Shown: positions 36,427 to 48,848, counted from the first letter of the stretch. The stretch: DNA of 64,000 bases from Diadema setosum (GCA_033980235.1 CM067059.1:26707922-26771921), one strand, 5' to 3'. The notes: generated from the sequence alone by a model not told the origin. Numbers and translations are program-made.

Positions 36427-37496
36427 CGTACTGTTCAATAGCCACAAAGTAATTAAGCAAAGAAGTACTAAAAGTAACGATAGCCTCTTCGTTTCTTAAA
36501 ATAGGACAGTTCAATGTTCAATCTTTTAATGACTGATCATCATGCAATACATACATCCATGGAAAGTGTGTGAGTGTGTGTGGGAGGGGGACCCCTCTCA
36601 TCAGTCTGCAAAACACTGGATATCAGTCTGATATGCAATGGTCTTTTTTTTTTTCTTTGATTCGTAGAATGTCTGGGAAAATATCGGAATAGAATTTCGA
36701 TGCATTTTAGACGGAATTATAAAGCTCACATCATCGTCTCATACACAGCTGATGTTTGCAAATAGGAAATCTTTCATGTTCCAAAGCATTTTGCGAAACT
36801 GGACAAGTCTGAAATGTATACCTGATACGTCATTTGACACCTATCAATCAACATTACCTCTTTTCCCACGGAAGTATTGTATTCGATTGTCTTTTTTGAT
36901 GAGACATTTACCTCTTGTGCTGAGATTTTTTCGTGATGATATTCAAGGCTGTTCAGAAGAATCCACACACGCGTCGAATGATCAATCATCAAATGGCTCT
37001 GTAGTCGGCAACACGATGCCGAGACAGTATTTTAAACCGGCGATTGTTTGGAATCCAAGACAGAATACTTAACAGTATAATACTGTCGTTCCAGTCAGTG
37101 CTTTTTCGAAAATGGGCATTACATTTGCAACGTATGATTAGGAAATAACAGTGACAACGATTAAAAACGATCACTCTAATCAAAGACGGTAGCTGCGAAA
37201 ACACGTCAATTTTCGCGAAAAAAAAAGTTTACTACAAGAATGTTTTGACAACAAAGAACAGGTTATTCAATGCATTGGCATACAGTACTCTGTATATTCA
37301 GCTACATCAGACATCGTGCAATGTCATGTGGAAAATAAGAGTTGCCTTACTCCTGTGTGAAACTCTCTTCAGCAGTCGAGAGAAGGCCGCAGCCACCAGC
37401 GTGTCTGCGCGACGTCCTACATGGAAAAAAAAGGGGGTTGACGTCGAGCCATCAGATCGAGAGCTGGTCGGGCAGCCCTGCCGCCGAGTCCCCGCG
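36427..37496. other. Gene-free sequence
   Basis: Unique DNA. The 106-codon open frame at 36752-37072 on the plus strand is unrecognised and has no splice context. A GC-rich stretch at 37370-37500 precedes the foldback element and may be part of a wider insertion. Confidence 0.4.
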
Positions 37497-39110
37497 AGGA
37501 CTGCCCCCCCACGGAAAAAAGCAGTAACTGACATTTTTATGAATGTCTACTTTTTTGCAAAAATGAATAGTTTACCCAATGCTCTCCAATGTTAATAGGT
37601 CAGTTTTGCAAAAAGAAAAATGAAAGTGACCAAAAATACAATTTTTCACTTTTGCAAAAAGCAGTAACTGCATCCAGTTGATTCAACTTTGCAAGTTTCC
37701 CCACGGAAAAAAGCAGTAACTAACAAAGCCCACGGAAGAAAGCAGTAACTAACAATTTAGTCTTTATCATTCAGACTCTGTATAGTCCTTCCTGTATATT
37801 TTTTTCCCTAATACCATTTATTTTTTCTACTAATTTTTTTTTTTTAACAATGTAAACAGCAGTTTATCCCATAATTTAGGAGAGTTGATATAAAAAGATT
37901 GTTTCACCAGTAACTTGACTCTGCCCGCAGGAAATCATATGACAAGTTGTAAAAAAAGCTTCTTTCTGGAGACTAGCAAACCTGGCAGACTCAGCGCGCT
38001 CAGAGTGCAGAATACGCGTGCAGCAGCTGCATGCGCATAAATTCTGCAGCATACATTAACTAGCTAAACATTGCATCACATCACACTCATCACTTGCATG
38101 CACAGTATTGCAGGTCTGGTACAGTCTGAGTGATCATGCCAGTGCTAACCATGCTGTCACACAGTTTCTGCGGTCCAGGCATGCCTGTATATCTATCATG
38201 AATTGCAGAGGAAAAGTCATGGTAGCCATGGCTTTGGCCAGAACCAGAAAATCTAGGTGAGCTGAAAATATATTGAAGGGAGATGAGCACTAGTATTAAT
38301 GCACTAACGTTAGTCTAATGTCAGATGTAGTAGGCCCTAAAGTTTAAAATAGGTCTACCAGATCTAACGATACAGAGTAGGCCTAGATCTAGATTCTAAT
38401 CTATTGTTAACTGTTTAGTGTTAGACAAAATGTCAGTAGGCCTAGGCCTAATCTAACGTAATAGACCTAGGTCTAGCACTAACATTGGGCATAGATCTGT
38501 AGTCTAGCTTAAGTGTAACGTCAGAGTTCGACTAGGATCTAAGACGAAGAGACTTGACTTTATTGTCTAGTCCAGGGTCATGTGTCAGGGGCCAGGCCGG
38601 GCACTCCAAAGTTCAATTAGGGTACATAGGTGTCTACGTTATTTTTACACAGAATGCCATTCAATCGACAAGACCTAGTCTAGGTCTAGCGATAGGTCCT
38701 AGATCTTATAGATCTAGACTAACCAGAAAGTAGAAGAACTTTATAACCTGGTGGTGGTAACAATTCTCCTCCTATGGTCATGTGACATGTGCAGTTACTG
38801 CTTTTTTCCATGGGGAAAACAGCAGACTCCTGGCCGTCTGCAGTTACTGCTTTTTTCCATGGGGAAACTACTCAGAATCAAGGGTGAGCCACCGCAGTAA
38901 CTGCATTTTCCTAAATAACATTTAAAAAATAACGGAAACATAATTTTTTCCTAGGTATTGTTAGACAACTAGGTATGGTGCATAATCATACCACAAAATT
39001 ATTTTTGAATGTTTCTGTGTTTTTAAAGAATCTGCAAAAAACACAAAATCGCATTTATCTCAGCTCAGCAGCTATGCAGTTACTGCTTTCTTCCGTGGGG
39101 GGGCAGAGGA
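37497..39110. mobile_element. 1.6-kb foldback DNA transposon, non-autonomous
   Basis: A 30-base left end (37501-37530, starting CTGCCCCCCCACGGAA) is the inverted complement of 39077-39106 with one mismatch. AGGA flanks both ends (37497-37500 and 39107-39110), a likely 4-bp target duplication. Eight copies of GCAGTWACT(GC) lie near the ends: four in the first 250 bases and four in the last 320. No transposase frame exists. Superfamilies with 4-bp duplications (Chapaev, Sola, some Academ) are possible sources, but the ends do not decide. Confidence 0.8.
38325..38725. repeat. CTAG/TAGGCCTA-rich cryptic simplicity block
   Basis: Inside the foldback element the sequence is dominated by short palindromes such as TAGGCCTA, TAGATCTA, CCTAGG and TAGACCTAGGTCTA. 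About thirteen CTAG tetramers occur in roughly 350 bases, against one or two expected by chance. There is no fixed period, so this is not a satellite. Its role is unknown. Confidence 0.75.
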
Positions 39111-40420
39111 CTACACTCGTTTTCAGTCAGGCATGACTTAGCTTCCGACTCGGATTTATGGAGGAAAATGCAGTTAGGGACGAAGCGTTCCGACAAACTG
39201 CTTTCCTGTGTTTGTTCAGTAGGATGAGAAAGGGGTTGCTAGGGGGATGGAATATAGGAGGGGAGGGGGATAAGGAACTCCTAATTTACTTAACTTCATA
39301 TAAGCATATATGAATATAAGTATAATATGTATATATGAATGTATAGTTAGATGCATGGATTAAAAGAGAAATAAATAGATAGAGAGAAAGATAGGTATTA
39401 TGTATATAATTATGTTATATATATATATATATATAACATGCCAATTTGCAATATATATATTATGTATATACATCATGTATCTACAGACGCTATGATCGTC
39501 ATTGTTTTGTTTTGCTCGTTAGATGTAGATGTGCAATTCAATTATTTCGTCCCTTAATCAAGCACAGGATAAAAATACACAATAAGAAAGATTAGATGGC
39601 ATCCGCGGCTGAGTCCTAGCTGTCTTGATCTGCTGCACAAATGCCCCCATCTACGCTCGAAGGCTTTGTCATTTCCGATAGGAGTTCCTCTGGATCTCTC
39701 TCAAGTGGTTTTGAATTAATTCTTGACCCCCCTGGCTGAAAAACAATTGGAAGTGTGATGAAGGTTGTCATAGGGGAGGCATTCCCGTATGTATCGTTCA
39801 AATTATTCACGTTCTTATTTACGAAAACTTCCGCAGTAGTAAGCCCTCTAGAGAAACTCTCTTCAAACTGCACCTCGTTACACGAGAAACAATTCAAATT
39901 CAACTGGAGATCGATGGAATATCGAGAGTTTTATCGTATTTATCTGGGAAATTATTTCTTAATTTCCCCTGTTTACTATAGGTAGAAAAAGAAGATATTC
40001 ACATTACAGCAGGAGAAACAAGGACAAGAACTTGAATCAGCAAAATACTATTTATAGCTTTATTATCATCGTAACTTTATGCAAACCTTACGTATATAGC
40101 GTAGTTTCGTTATAATTTACATGACGTATTATTTTCACGTGGCGGAGGGGATTCTAAACTTTCTACCCGTATCCCTATGTACTATTTTTTTTTTTTACCT
40201 GAGCTATAAACATTCATATGATTCTGCCTCTAACTGCTTGACTCTGTCAATGATACTATTTGGAGTCGATATGGTGAAAAATTGAAAGTGAGTTGTGTAA
40301 TAAAACATGCAATGCAATGTGATTCTTAGCGATATTCTGTTCCCCCCCCCCCCTTTTTATGAAGAACAATTATCTTGCTCAACTGACATTAATAACTGAC
40401 TTTACATGGAATTTTTTGCA
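39111..40420. other. Gene-free sequence
   Basis: AT-rich unique DNA with AT repeats at 39405-39475 and a ten-C run near 40341. The minus-strand frame at 39616-39903 is unrecognised. Confidence 0.45.
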
Positions 40421-40426
40421 TTTTTT

Positions 40427-40516
40427 ACACTCTTTGTTTACATTCTTTACTCTCTTTGTTTTCGTTCATTACACTCTTTGTTTACATGCTTCACGCTCTT
40501 TGTTTACACTCTTTGT
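40427..40516. repeat. Short minisatellite carrying Fox/Sox-type sites
   Basis: About 4.5 imperfect units of roughly 21-22 bases, each built on CTCTTTGTTTAC. Exact TGTTTAC, the forkhead core, occurs at 40435-40441, 40479-40485 and 40501-40507; CTTTGTT (Sox core) overlaps each. The array arose by local tandem duplication. Whether it binds factors is inference. Confidence 0.8.
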
Positions 40517-41990
40517 CCTGGGTTGACAGAATTACCTAATAATTTTGTATCCGATTTGATATTAACTAAACTGAATGATATTAAGGTGAATTGTATGCAA
40601 ATCAAGCCTAAGGAGGAAAAATACAACTTAAGAAGACAGTATTTAGTAGCAGAAATAGCAGGTTCGCGTAACTTCAGTTGTTGACGTTTTGCATTATAGA
40701 GTTAATTGCTCATCATGTGTTTTCAGGAAAATTACGTTGACCTTTTAATCTATGTTTGATACAAGCAAATGCACAAATGTTCAAAGTATCTCCTGGATGT
40801 AATATATCTGTTGCAGGCATTTTAAGAATTTTTTTAAAAACTTGATTTAAGATCTCTTTGATCTAGCATTTACGTACGAAAAAAAAAAAAATTGACACAT
40901 CGTTGTGTCAATACGCAGCAGTAAAACACAGTTCACAGTTTAGTACTGACAAGCTATATCGCTATATAGCAGCACAGTTTTCTTTTCGTCCGTTACGTAT
41001 ATGGACTATTCTTGAAAACTTTACTGTTGTTTTTCACCAATATAATCAATATTGCATGTCTTTTAAAAGATAGAGTGACATGTTTCACATGATAGTGGTT
41101 TGCTCATGCACAGTACGCGTATAAAAACCGTTTTAATATCACAGCGTTAGTCATCATTATGAGGGGCATACAGTAACAATTACCAATGGCAGCATCATGC
41201 TTATCTGGAAGCTGTTTACATATACAGCAAAGCAGTCCATGGAAAAAAAAAGAAGAAAATAATTAACTGTTCAATCTCGGCAGAGCGCACGTCGTGTACG
41301 AGATTGTTCTACAGCATTGGATGACAACGTACGATTTACTGATCTCGAAGTTACTGCAATGTGTAACGGAGATATCTGAAAGATATCCAACCATCGCCTA
41401 CATATTGGTTGCCCTCATGCAGTTGGGCTAAAAGTCGTTGAATTTTACGTCAAGGTTCTGAACGCCCGTCTGTGTTCGTGACCTACAACCGGCCTGATAA
41501 CGGTATGGAAATATCGTAATTACAACGCTAGCAGATGTATAAGGAATTGCTCTCAATTAGTGTTGTAATTCTTCCTCAGAGCATGGGTAATGTAACAAGT
41601 TTTTTCCTGAAACTATGTATCCATTGTTCACTATGTTGTTTTGTTTTTAATTCGTTCATGATCTCTAACTTTCATCGTACAGTCAGCCATTGTGTCCCCA
41701 AGATCGTCTGTAATTTTCGTCATCATTATGTTATGATCTGTGGTAAAAAGAAAATTGGATAGATTTAACAGAATCGAATTTGATGTGATAATGTAGATAA
41801 TGCTGATAGTAACCATAGTTACGAGGGTTCAATAAAATTATGTTCGGTAGGAAAACATGGTCCTTTCGACATATTACACATTAGATTTAGGTGTTTGATT
41901 CTCTTGTTGACTGACATGAATTGACGCCTCATACTTGCATTTCACTGATACAGACAGGTTGTACTTGTGATAACGAGTGTCGGTATCATT
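40517..41990. other. Gene-free sequence
   Basis: AT-rich unique DNA. Nothing was recognised on either strand. Confidence 0.5.
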
Positions 41991-41994
41991 TGAA

Positions 41995-42053
41995 ACGACG
42001 ACAACAACAACAACAACAACAACAACGACGACGACGACGACGACGACGACAAC
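41995..42053. repeat. (ACA)n-(ACG)n compound microsatellite
   Basis: About nine ACA units (to about 42026) change to about nine ACG units (to about 42050). The ACG part is a methylatable CpG array that looks derived from the ACA part or the reverse by point mutation and expansion. Confidence 0.95.
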
Positions 42054-42638
42054 TAAAACAATACTCCTTGATTGCTTATTTGTTGGTCGCCATGCGATTT
42101 TTGATAGTTCTTTAATAGTTCTTTCTCATATCTGGGTTCTTATTTAGCTCTTCGTTGTTGTTTTTTATGTAATCCATTGACAGTGGGGTTTTTCAGAAAC
42201 ATTTTTGTAGTCCAGGTGGTTTTAGAATACTATGCTTATTGGCCGAAAGTGACTATTTGCCATCTTTATCATTATTATTTACAATCAATCATTTTATACT
42301 CTGTTCCTGGGGTATGATTGTGACAAATGAATCGGTGCAATTTCATTCGGACCGTTCCGGATGACACTGTGTCCAGACTTGTCATTCATGAACAGAAAAC
42401 TGCTCATTAGCTCTTATTTTGAGCACATTGCAAAAACGATGATTTAAGGACTGGCAGCTTACATCAGAATCTCAATTCTACTCATTGTGTGGCTCATTTA
42501 TTACCACGTGGTCATTGTCACGTTCTGGTAAACAATTGGTAGACAGCTGCTGGTTCCGGCTTTCCATCTGCCCTATTCGCATTCTCATTAGTTTGCTACA
42601 TCACTGTAATTTGTTACCTTTGTCACCTCTCGTCGGCA

Positions 42639-42896
42639 GTGGATGTGAGAAATAACGTTTTACTGATGATAACAGGAGAGCACGAGAAAATTATGAGCGA
42701 GGCATGCCGCCCTGACTATCCATGGGAAGAATCTCTCTTGCAGCCACCTCTCTGCAAAGTGTTCAATTTGAGGCGTGAGGAATCGGCAGCCATCGCCGAA
42801 ATTGCCTTTTTTGACACGGCTCACTGGGAGGAATTCCTGAACATCAATCCTAAAAGACTCAATTTGCACCACGCCGTTATAAATCGTCGGGACTGA
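42639..42896 (+). CDS. Possible terminal coding exon, unrecognised
   Basis: An open frame follows TTACCTTTGTCACCTCTCGTCGGCAG, a pyrimidine-rich tract ending in AG like a 3' splice site, and runs 85 codons to TGA. AATAAA occurs at 42976-42981, about 80 bases after the stop. The product is charged with balanced composition (for example PWEESLLQPPLCKVFNLRR) and no low complexity. I recognise no domain, signal peptide or membrane segment. It could be the last exon of a gene starting upstream, or chance. Confidence 0.25.
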   Translation: MDVRNNVLLMITGEHEKIMSEACRPDYPWEESLLQPPLCKVFNLRREESAAIAEIAFFDTAHWEEFLNINPKRLNLHHAVINRRD

Positions 42897-43139
42897 GTGA
42901 AGTTTGGGGAAGAAAGTCACGGACGTGATTTTTAGATACACAAACACCACCAACATGCAGCTGTTACAGTTTCACAATAAATCTCCTATCCGTGTATTAT
43001 CTTAAGTTTGTTTTGATCGTGTAGAGAGAAAAAGGGAAAAAGGACACTTCGACATTACCACTGAGAGACTTCACCATCATCGCCCAACATGCTTGACAGT
43101 CCTTGGGATTCTCACTTTATCTCCGGCTCCAATATATTT

Positions 43140-43460
43140 GCACGAAAATAAAACAAACTCGAATGTTGCAGACTAGCATCTGACTTCGATTCGGCCAGAC
43201 CCATTATAACCGGATATTTCCTCTGCTCCGAACGCGCACTTTGGAGAAGGTGATGCAGTATGTCCGTTGCCATGGCAGCGGGAATCTATCAAAGATGAGT
43301 GAGAAGTGAATACGGGTCGTCTGTTTATTGCTTTAAACTCGACGGACATAGTCGACGAAAACGATGTTTGCACGCAGTGGTATGACAAGACCCACATCTT
43401 GAGAGAAAAGCTTGCCCCGACCAAGAGGGTAAAAGGAGAATCGTGACAACCCAAGGTCAA
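43140..43460. promoter_or_regulatory. Candidate regulatory island with X-box and TCF site
   Basis: GC-richer unique DNA holding GTTGCCATGGCAGC (43266-43279), one mismatch from a symmetrical RFX X-box, and TATCAAAGATG (43287-43297), a TCF/LEF core, 8 bases further on. Close spacing of two well-defined motifs in a compositional island supports a regulatory guess. The overlapping minus-strand frame has no domain. Confidence 0.35.
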
Positions 43461-45100
43461 GGGTCAAAGCCATCAATATTTTCTCGTGTCGCTTGTTTAG
43501 TTAAGTTGTGCCATTGTTTTGCGAGTCTGCCTGTAAATATTTGTTAATCTTTCACAAACTTATAAATAATCTCAGGGGACGAAGGAGGCAGTTCGTCAAT
43601 GACAGAGATTGCACGCCCAGGCCAGGATTTATCGATTTCAAACAAGCCTTTTGACAATTATATTTTCTGACGGAAAATAAAGAAGAAAAAAAGGTTTGGT
43701 CGACTTCACTTTCTGTCTGTCGCTGCTCCTCTCTCACATCTTTTGGCTGGATTTTCCACGCGTCTGATTTACGACGATCCGTGGTGCGCATAAATAGACG
43801 AAAGTGTTCCTCTTTTCTTCCTTCCATCTTCTTTGGAGACGCGTTTGGTTGGGAATTCGTGGGAGAAGGTGATGAGAGTTATAAACTAGAAAAATAAACA
43901 TCACTGCTCAGGTGTGGGAATGGTAAATCACCGGCAAAGACACCGCTTCAGAATTTTCCCCCCTCCGCCTCTCTCTCTTCTTTCTCTCTTTACCGGTTCA
44001 AATAGATCAGGATTTTAAGCATTATTTATGTCATTCCTTTTGCTCTGCGTTATGAACCAGTTGGTCTCCTGCTGTCAGATATGATCTGAAATAAAACAGA
44101 TCGAATTCAGTCTGGGAAATATTGACGTGATCAACACATCCGTCAGCGTAGAGTGCGGGGGACAAAACAAAGGCATTTCAAAATCTCATTCAGTTGGTTT
44201 GAGAAGAGGTGGAATGCCAAAGGAATCCTAACAATTGCTATGCAGAAACCGTAATTAAAACGGTCAGCCAAATCACTTTTTGTCCTTTTTGATTGTTGTC
44301 TTACATTATTATGAGTGCATCATTTTGTCTCTTTTCATTTTGTGTGTGTGTCTGTGTGTGTGAATCTGTGTGTGTGTGTGTTGAGACATTTTCGAACAAG
44401 CTTGAGATATTCACATTGGATATTGATCACGTGTTCATAATACTAAACTTTGCACTTTTCGCAAAAAAAAAAAAAAAGAAAGAAAAAGATGACCGATTAG
44501 ATAAACTACTGACCAACCAACTTCTCGGGTTCGGTAAGACGAAACATGGCATATCCTTCGGGGTCGGAAATAATAACGATCAATAGAGGGCGCTAGACAT
44601 ATTTGCTGTGACGAGTGCAGTGGAGTTGAAGGTTGGTATAGTTGTTTTGGGTTGTAGTCCAAAATGGAGTCATGTTTATGCACCTGTATGAATTTATCGC
44701 GCCTGAGCTTCATACCTCTCATTATTTTTCGCTGCTCCTAAAGTCTTCTGGATATCATGTTGGATATTCGTCGCTGTAAGATCCATAATATGAAATTATA
44801 CATACCAAGTGAGATGGCACAGAACGAGAATGAAAATAATGCTCTTTCTGACATGAGGCGGTCATCTGATTATCATGTTAGCAGTTACGTGTTCTCGACG
44901 GAACACTTGTCTGGGATAATTAACCACTCAAATGACTGCTTGCAATCAAAACATATCTAACTTTACCAGGTTTTTTTTTTGTTTTTTTTTGTAACTACTA
45001 TGTCGATTTCATTTTTGGTAACTATTCCTTACTGTAGATACTTTGTTGTTGCTGTCTTCTGATCATCACTCACATTGTACTAATAATAGAGGAAGGCAAA
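43461..45100. other. Gene-free sequence
   Basis: Unique DNA. GT repeats lie at 44341-44380 and a 15-A run at 44463-44478. Open frames here are unrecognised. The stretch 43720-43860 is GC-richer, with ATAAATAG at 43791, but no promoter can be claimed. Confidence 0.45.

Positions 45101-45102
<2 letters not shown>

Positions 45103-45156
<54 letters not shown>
45103..45156. repeat. (CAA)n microsatellite
   Basis: Eighteen uninterrupted CAA units. Polythreonine and polyleucine frames through it are artefacts. Confidence 0.95.
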
Positions 45157-45374
45157 CGAAAGAAGAACAACTTGGAGTTGAACTACCAAAGCCGAAAGGG
45201 CAGGTATAGCATGAAAGGATATTGACCGCTGGGGTCATGGAAATCAAACCTACTACATTATGCCGATGAATTTTGATTTCAGATACGAATCTTAAATTTG
45301 ACATATATAAGCCGTGAAACACAAGAACTGTCAAGGGTAGAAATGAAGAGAGTAGTCGTTGGAGAAAGTGAGTT

Positions 45375-45378
<4 letters not shown>

Positions 45379-45417
<39 letters not shown>
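45379..45417. repeat. (GA)n microsatellite
   Basis: About 19 uninterrupted GA units. Confidence 0.95.
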
Positions 45418-45419
<2 letters not shown>

Positions 45420-46319
45420 TGTGAAAGAGAAAAGGAAGGAAGAAAATCTTTAAAAAGGCCCCAAATAAGGTGAAGACTAAAAAGACGTAGAAATCCAACA
45501 GTGACACAGTACATAATTAGCATTCGTTCAGCAGGGGATTATGAGCCCATGAGAAAATTTGACTTCAGGGCACTTTCTCGAAAAAAAGACCTTGCCTAAA
45601 TTATCAGGAATGGTGAAGAATTAGCAAGCCCACCCCTCCTCCCTCTGAACAGCTGTGTAGAACACTTATAGCTGAACACTTTCAAGTCTAGTCTAAACGT
45701 CCATGTTCCCATGTTGAGCTCAACGAAAAAGTAGCAAAAGCGTACACATTCATAAAACTAACGTGAATTAAATGTAAGCTGTAGTAGCTCTTATTTCCCA
45801 AACCCGTTCAGGTCATCATAGAGAAAAGTGCCAGTGTAATATAAATTTCCCACATGGACATTGTGTATTCTATGTTAGAGATTTTTTTCCTATTTTTTTT
45901 TTCTAATTTTTCTTATCTAGCAAGAGACTGCCGGACATAATATTTCAATGACAAAAATAAAGCAAAGGAAAATTAGGACTGTCAAGTATACGTTCACATT
46001 GCTAATCTTATGATAGAGTTTGTAGTAACCTAACATGTCCAAGATGCAATATTTCATAAGGTCAATTCCTAGCAATGGGTTAAAATTTGGCACGATCCTA
46101 CTTTAGACCAAACAGAAAAGCAAAACATTACACTATCCAAAGTGTATATACTTTGTAAAACATGGTGAATTCTTCCTGAGTGGCCGAGAGCCAAGGGTAA
46201 ACGGATCCATGTTTCGTCATGTACATGCTTGTTGATAAGTGTGAAGGAGAGACAGAGTAAGTAAAGCATGGGTGATACAAATCCAAACTTAAAACGTATC
46301 TGTTCCTCTCACTCACACT
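45418..46319. other. Gene-free sequence
   Basis: AT-rich unique DNA. Nothing was recognised. Confidence 0.5.
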
Positions 46320-46530
46320 GAGGACTATAATTGCTGTCTATAATTTTCGGAACAATTGTATTCTTCATCTAGAAGTGTTTGTTTGTTGTTTGCCATTTTC
46401 TTCTCTGTTGTCATGTTTGGACATGTATACATGTACATATCTATCTTTTGATGTTTGAAGGGCCATGAGCACTAAAAGGTGGATCTGTGCGCTTTAAAAG
46501 TAGCCACTATTGTTATCATTATTATGTAGT
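46320..46530 (+). mobile_element. LINE 3' end of the GCGCTTTAAAAGTAGCC type
   Basis: GGGCCATGAGCACTAAAAGG and TGTGCGCTTTAAAAGTAGCC are followed by ATT-rich sequence to 46530. The terminal GCGC-TTTAAA-(ATT)n layout matches the minus-strand end at 30.7 kb. I recall this 3' end as common in sea urchin L2/CR1-like elements. No reverse transcriptase is present, so the copy is truncated. Confidence 0.65.
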
Positions 46531-47345
46531 AACTCCAGTGTTTTACACCTGCATTACACTCTTCTCTTGCATACTCTGTTCATGCCTTATGATTATTGCA
46601 CAGAGCACTGCCTCATGGAGGATACGATAAATAAATGACGACAATCGCGATGTCGGCGGCGATGGTGGTGATGATGAATATGATGACGGAGAAGATAGTG
46701 TGATCGAGTATCACCGCACTTGTTGAAAGTGATGACGGTAGAGATTGTGATGGTTGCGATACCAAGGCAATAGCTAATTACCTACACGCTCAGGCCTCCC
46801 AACCATCTCGAGCTCCTCCCTATCGTTATGCTGGAGGTCGCCGAACCAAGCCCCTGACTCGGGTGGTCTCGACGATCAGGCGGTCGAAGTTGACCAGGAA
46901 CCAAGGTTGCTGCAAAATTTGAGAAGGGCCACTTGTGGTTCTGTTTTATTCTTTCTCGTCTTCTTTCTTCTGTTTCAGTGCGGATACCTTCTCGGTTTGA
47001 TGCCTGTGATAACATCGACACATGGGGATGATCTGTTTGGGGTGAATTAGTGGCGAGACCTCGCCCGAAGCCGTCCCGGCGCACCCAGGGCCTAGCGTCT
47101 CCCCGCTCGAACAATGGAACGAGTCGTGTCTACGGTCCGCTTGTCAACCACTAGCCTCACCTACTGCTCTCCTGGAATGTCTCCGATGTTTAAACCTGCA
47201 AGATCGACAATAATATGTGCTGTGATCACTATCTACACACCGAAGAGTGTTTGTCATCGGTTGGTTGTTATTTTGAGGGCAAATTATGTAATTATTTGGA
47301 GGAGTATCTATTATATTCATTCTTACTTACATTTCGTATGAAAGT
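46531..47345. other. Gene-free sequence with GC-richer core
   Basis: The part 46780-47150 is GC-richer, with an unrecognised 110-codon minus-strand frame (46782-47114) and a 75-codon plus-strand frame (47114-47341). The two frames abut head to head at 47114, but neither has a domain. Short GATG repeats occur at 46660-46690. Confidence 0.35.
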
Positions 47346-47349
47346 TTAC

Positions 47350-47477
47350 GACTTATACTTCTTACATAATTATCATATGATATAATGTATCAAATGTATA
47401 TTTTGTATTATGTACTACCTATCGTTGGATGAAGATGATGTATAATTTACTATAATTGAAGTGAATTGAATTGCAGA
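47350..47477 (+). mobile_element. LINE 3' end with TTGAA tail
   Basis: GTTGGATGAAGATGATG, then TAATTGAAGTGAATTGAATTG, resembles the 3' end at 35312-35348 (TTGGATGGAAATAAAG plus TTGAA units). It lacks a clean AATAAA and is probably an older copy of the same family. Confidence 0.5.
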
Positions 47478-48845
47478 AAAAAAAAAACCCAGAATCATAC
47501 CATATATTATCATACTTATAAATTTCACAACACTTTTAAGGAGGGCTCACATTATTGTGAATGTTGAGACAAGACTTGGTTAAAATTTAGACTATCCTTT
47601 ATTCTATTATAGGAATAAATGAAATCACAGAAAGAATCAAACAAGAATTCATTTAGGGTTGACTCACAGAACCGTGTGTGTACAGGGAGTATTGTATGAT
47701 AAACATAGTTTTGATGCTTGAGTGCAATTGTATCAATGCAACTAACCGATTAACCGATTAAGAGATTCATCGACTCTCAATATTTACGCAAGTATGATCC
47801 AGTACACCCGGTATTAGTATCTCAAGCACTCAACATAATCCGTCCATTATCAGGTTCCAGTCTAGAGTGTAAAAAATGAGCGAGTTAGCATGCATTAATA
47901 AATTATGTATATCCTGATGCTGGATATGCATCTATGATATGTGTCTACCAGGCAGTATGTTTTATATCTTTCCTAGAAATGTGTTTATAATGACTCCTGT
48001 TGTTATATTTTGTTGTGCTGAATGCATATAAGAGGGAAGATTCTTGTGCTAGTTCTTCAGAGAATAGTAATATTTGTCACAATGCCATTATACACAAATA
48101 AGATCACAGTGATAAAGTCATCACTTCACAAGTCTACCGTTTACTCATGCGCAATCTTTTTTTTCTCTTTCTCTTTTGTTGCAGATATCTAAAAAGATAT
48201 ATTTCAACAGGACGAATCAACATTCCGCTTATAATATCATGCTAAATAAGTTATAGTGACTTAGCAATTATGATTTTACAAGAATTATTATTTTTGTAAG
48301 TTTGACCAAAGAGTGTTGCTTTGATTTTATACAAAGTGAAGTTTTAGTTTTTATTTCTAAAAGTTTTTGTTAGTAAAATCTAGTTATAAAATCGAAAGTG
48401 ATGTGAGGCAATGACATGATCGTCTGTCTTTATTTATATACGAAATTATTACAGACACCACTGTTACGTTAAAACCACTTGAAAATTTAAAGTTGCATAG
48501 CTTTCCTTATTTCCGATATAATTTACAACAAGCGTTTCAACTTGAACAGACAGTGGCACTTTCCTTATCTTATAAGAAGAAAAAGAAGAAAGAAAACACT
48601 CCCGACAAATAGGGATACCCGTAAAATACTTTTGTTGATTACGCATAAGATCGTAACACTTATGACAAACTCTACATAATTATCTCTGCTACAAAGGTAT
48701 TAATTTTGAAAAAAAAAAAAATATTCTTTCGAGAAATCAAATTTGAAATGATGGTGAATTTGAAGTACATGTTCTCAAGTTTGAGTTTTGATGATATATC
48801 TGTATGATATCTTTATGATAGAATCTAAACTTTCTTATGATCCTT
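47478..48845. other. Gene-free sequence
   Basis: AT-rich unique DNA. Nothing was recognised apart from A/T runs. Confidence 0.5.
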
Positions 48846-48848
48846 TAA

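Noticed and set aside
46782..47341. Head-to-head pair of frames meeting at 47114, suggestive of a divergent promoter
   Set aside because: The shared boundary reflects overlapping start codons in one GC-richer patch; neither product has a domain, and no promoter motif lies between them.
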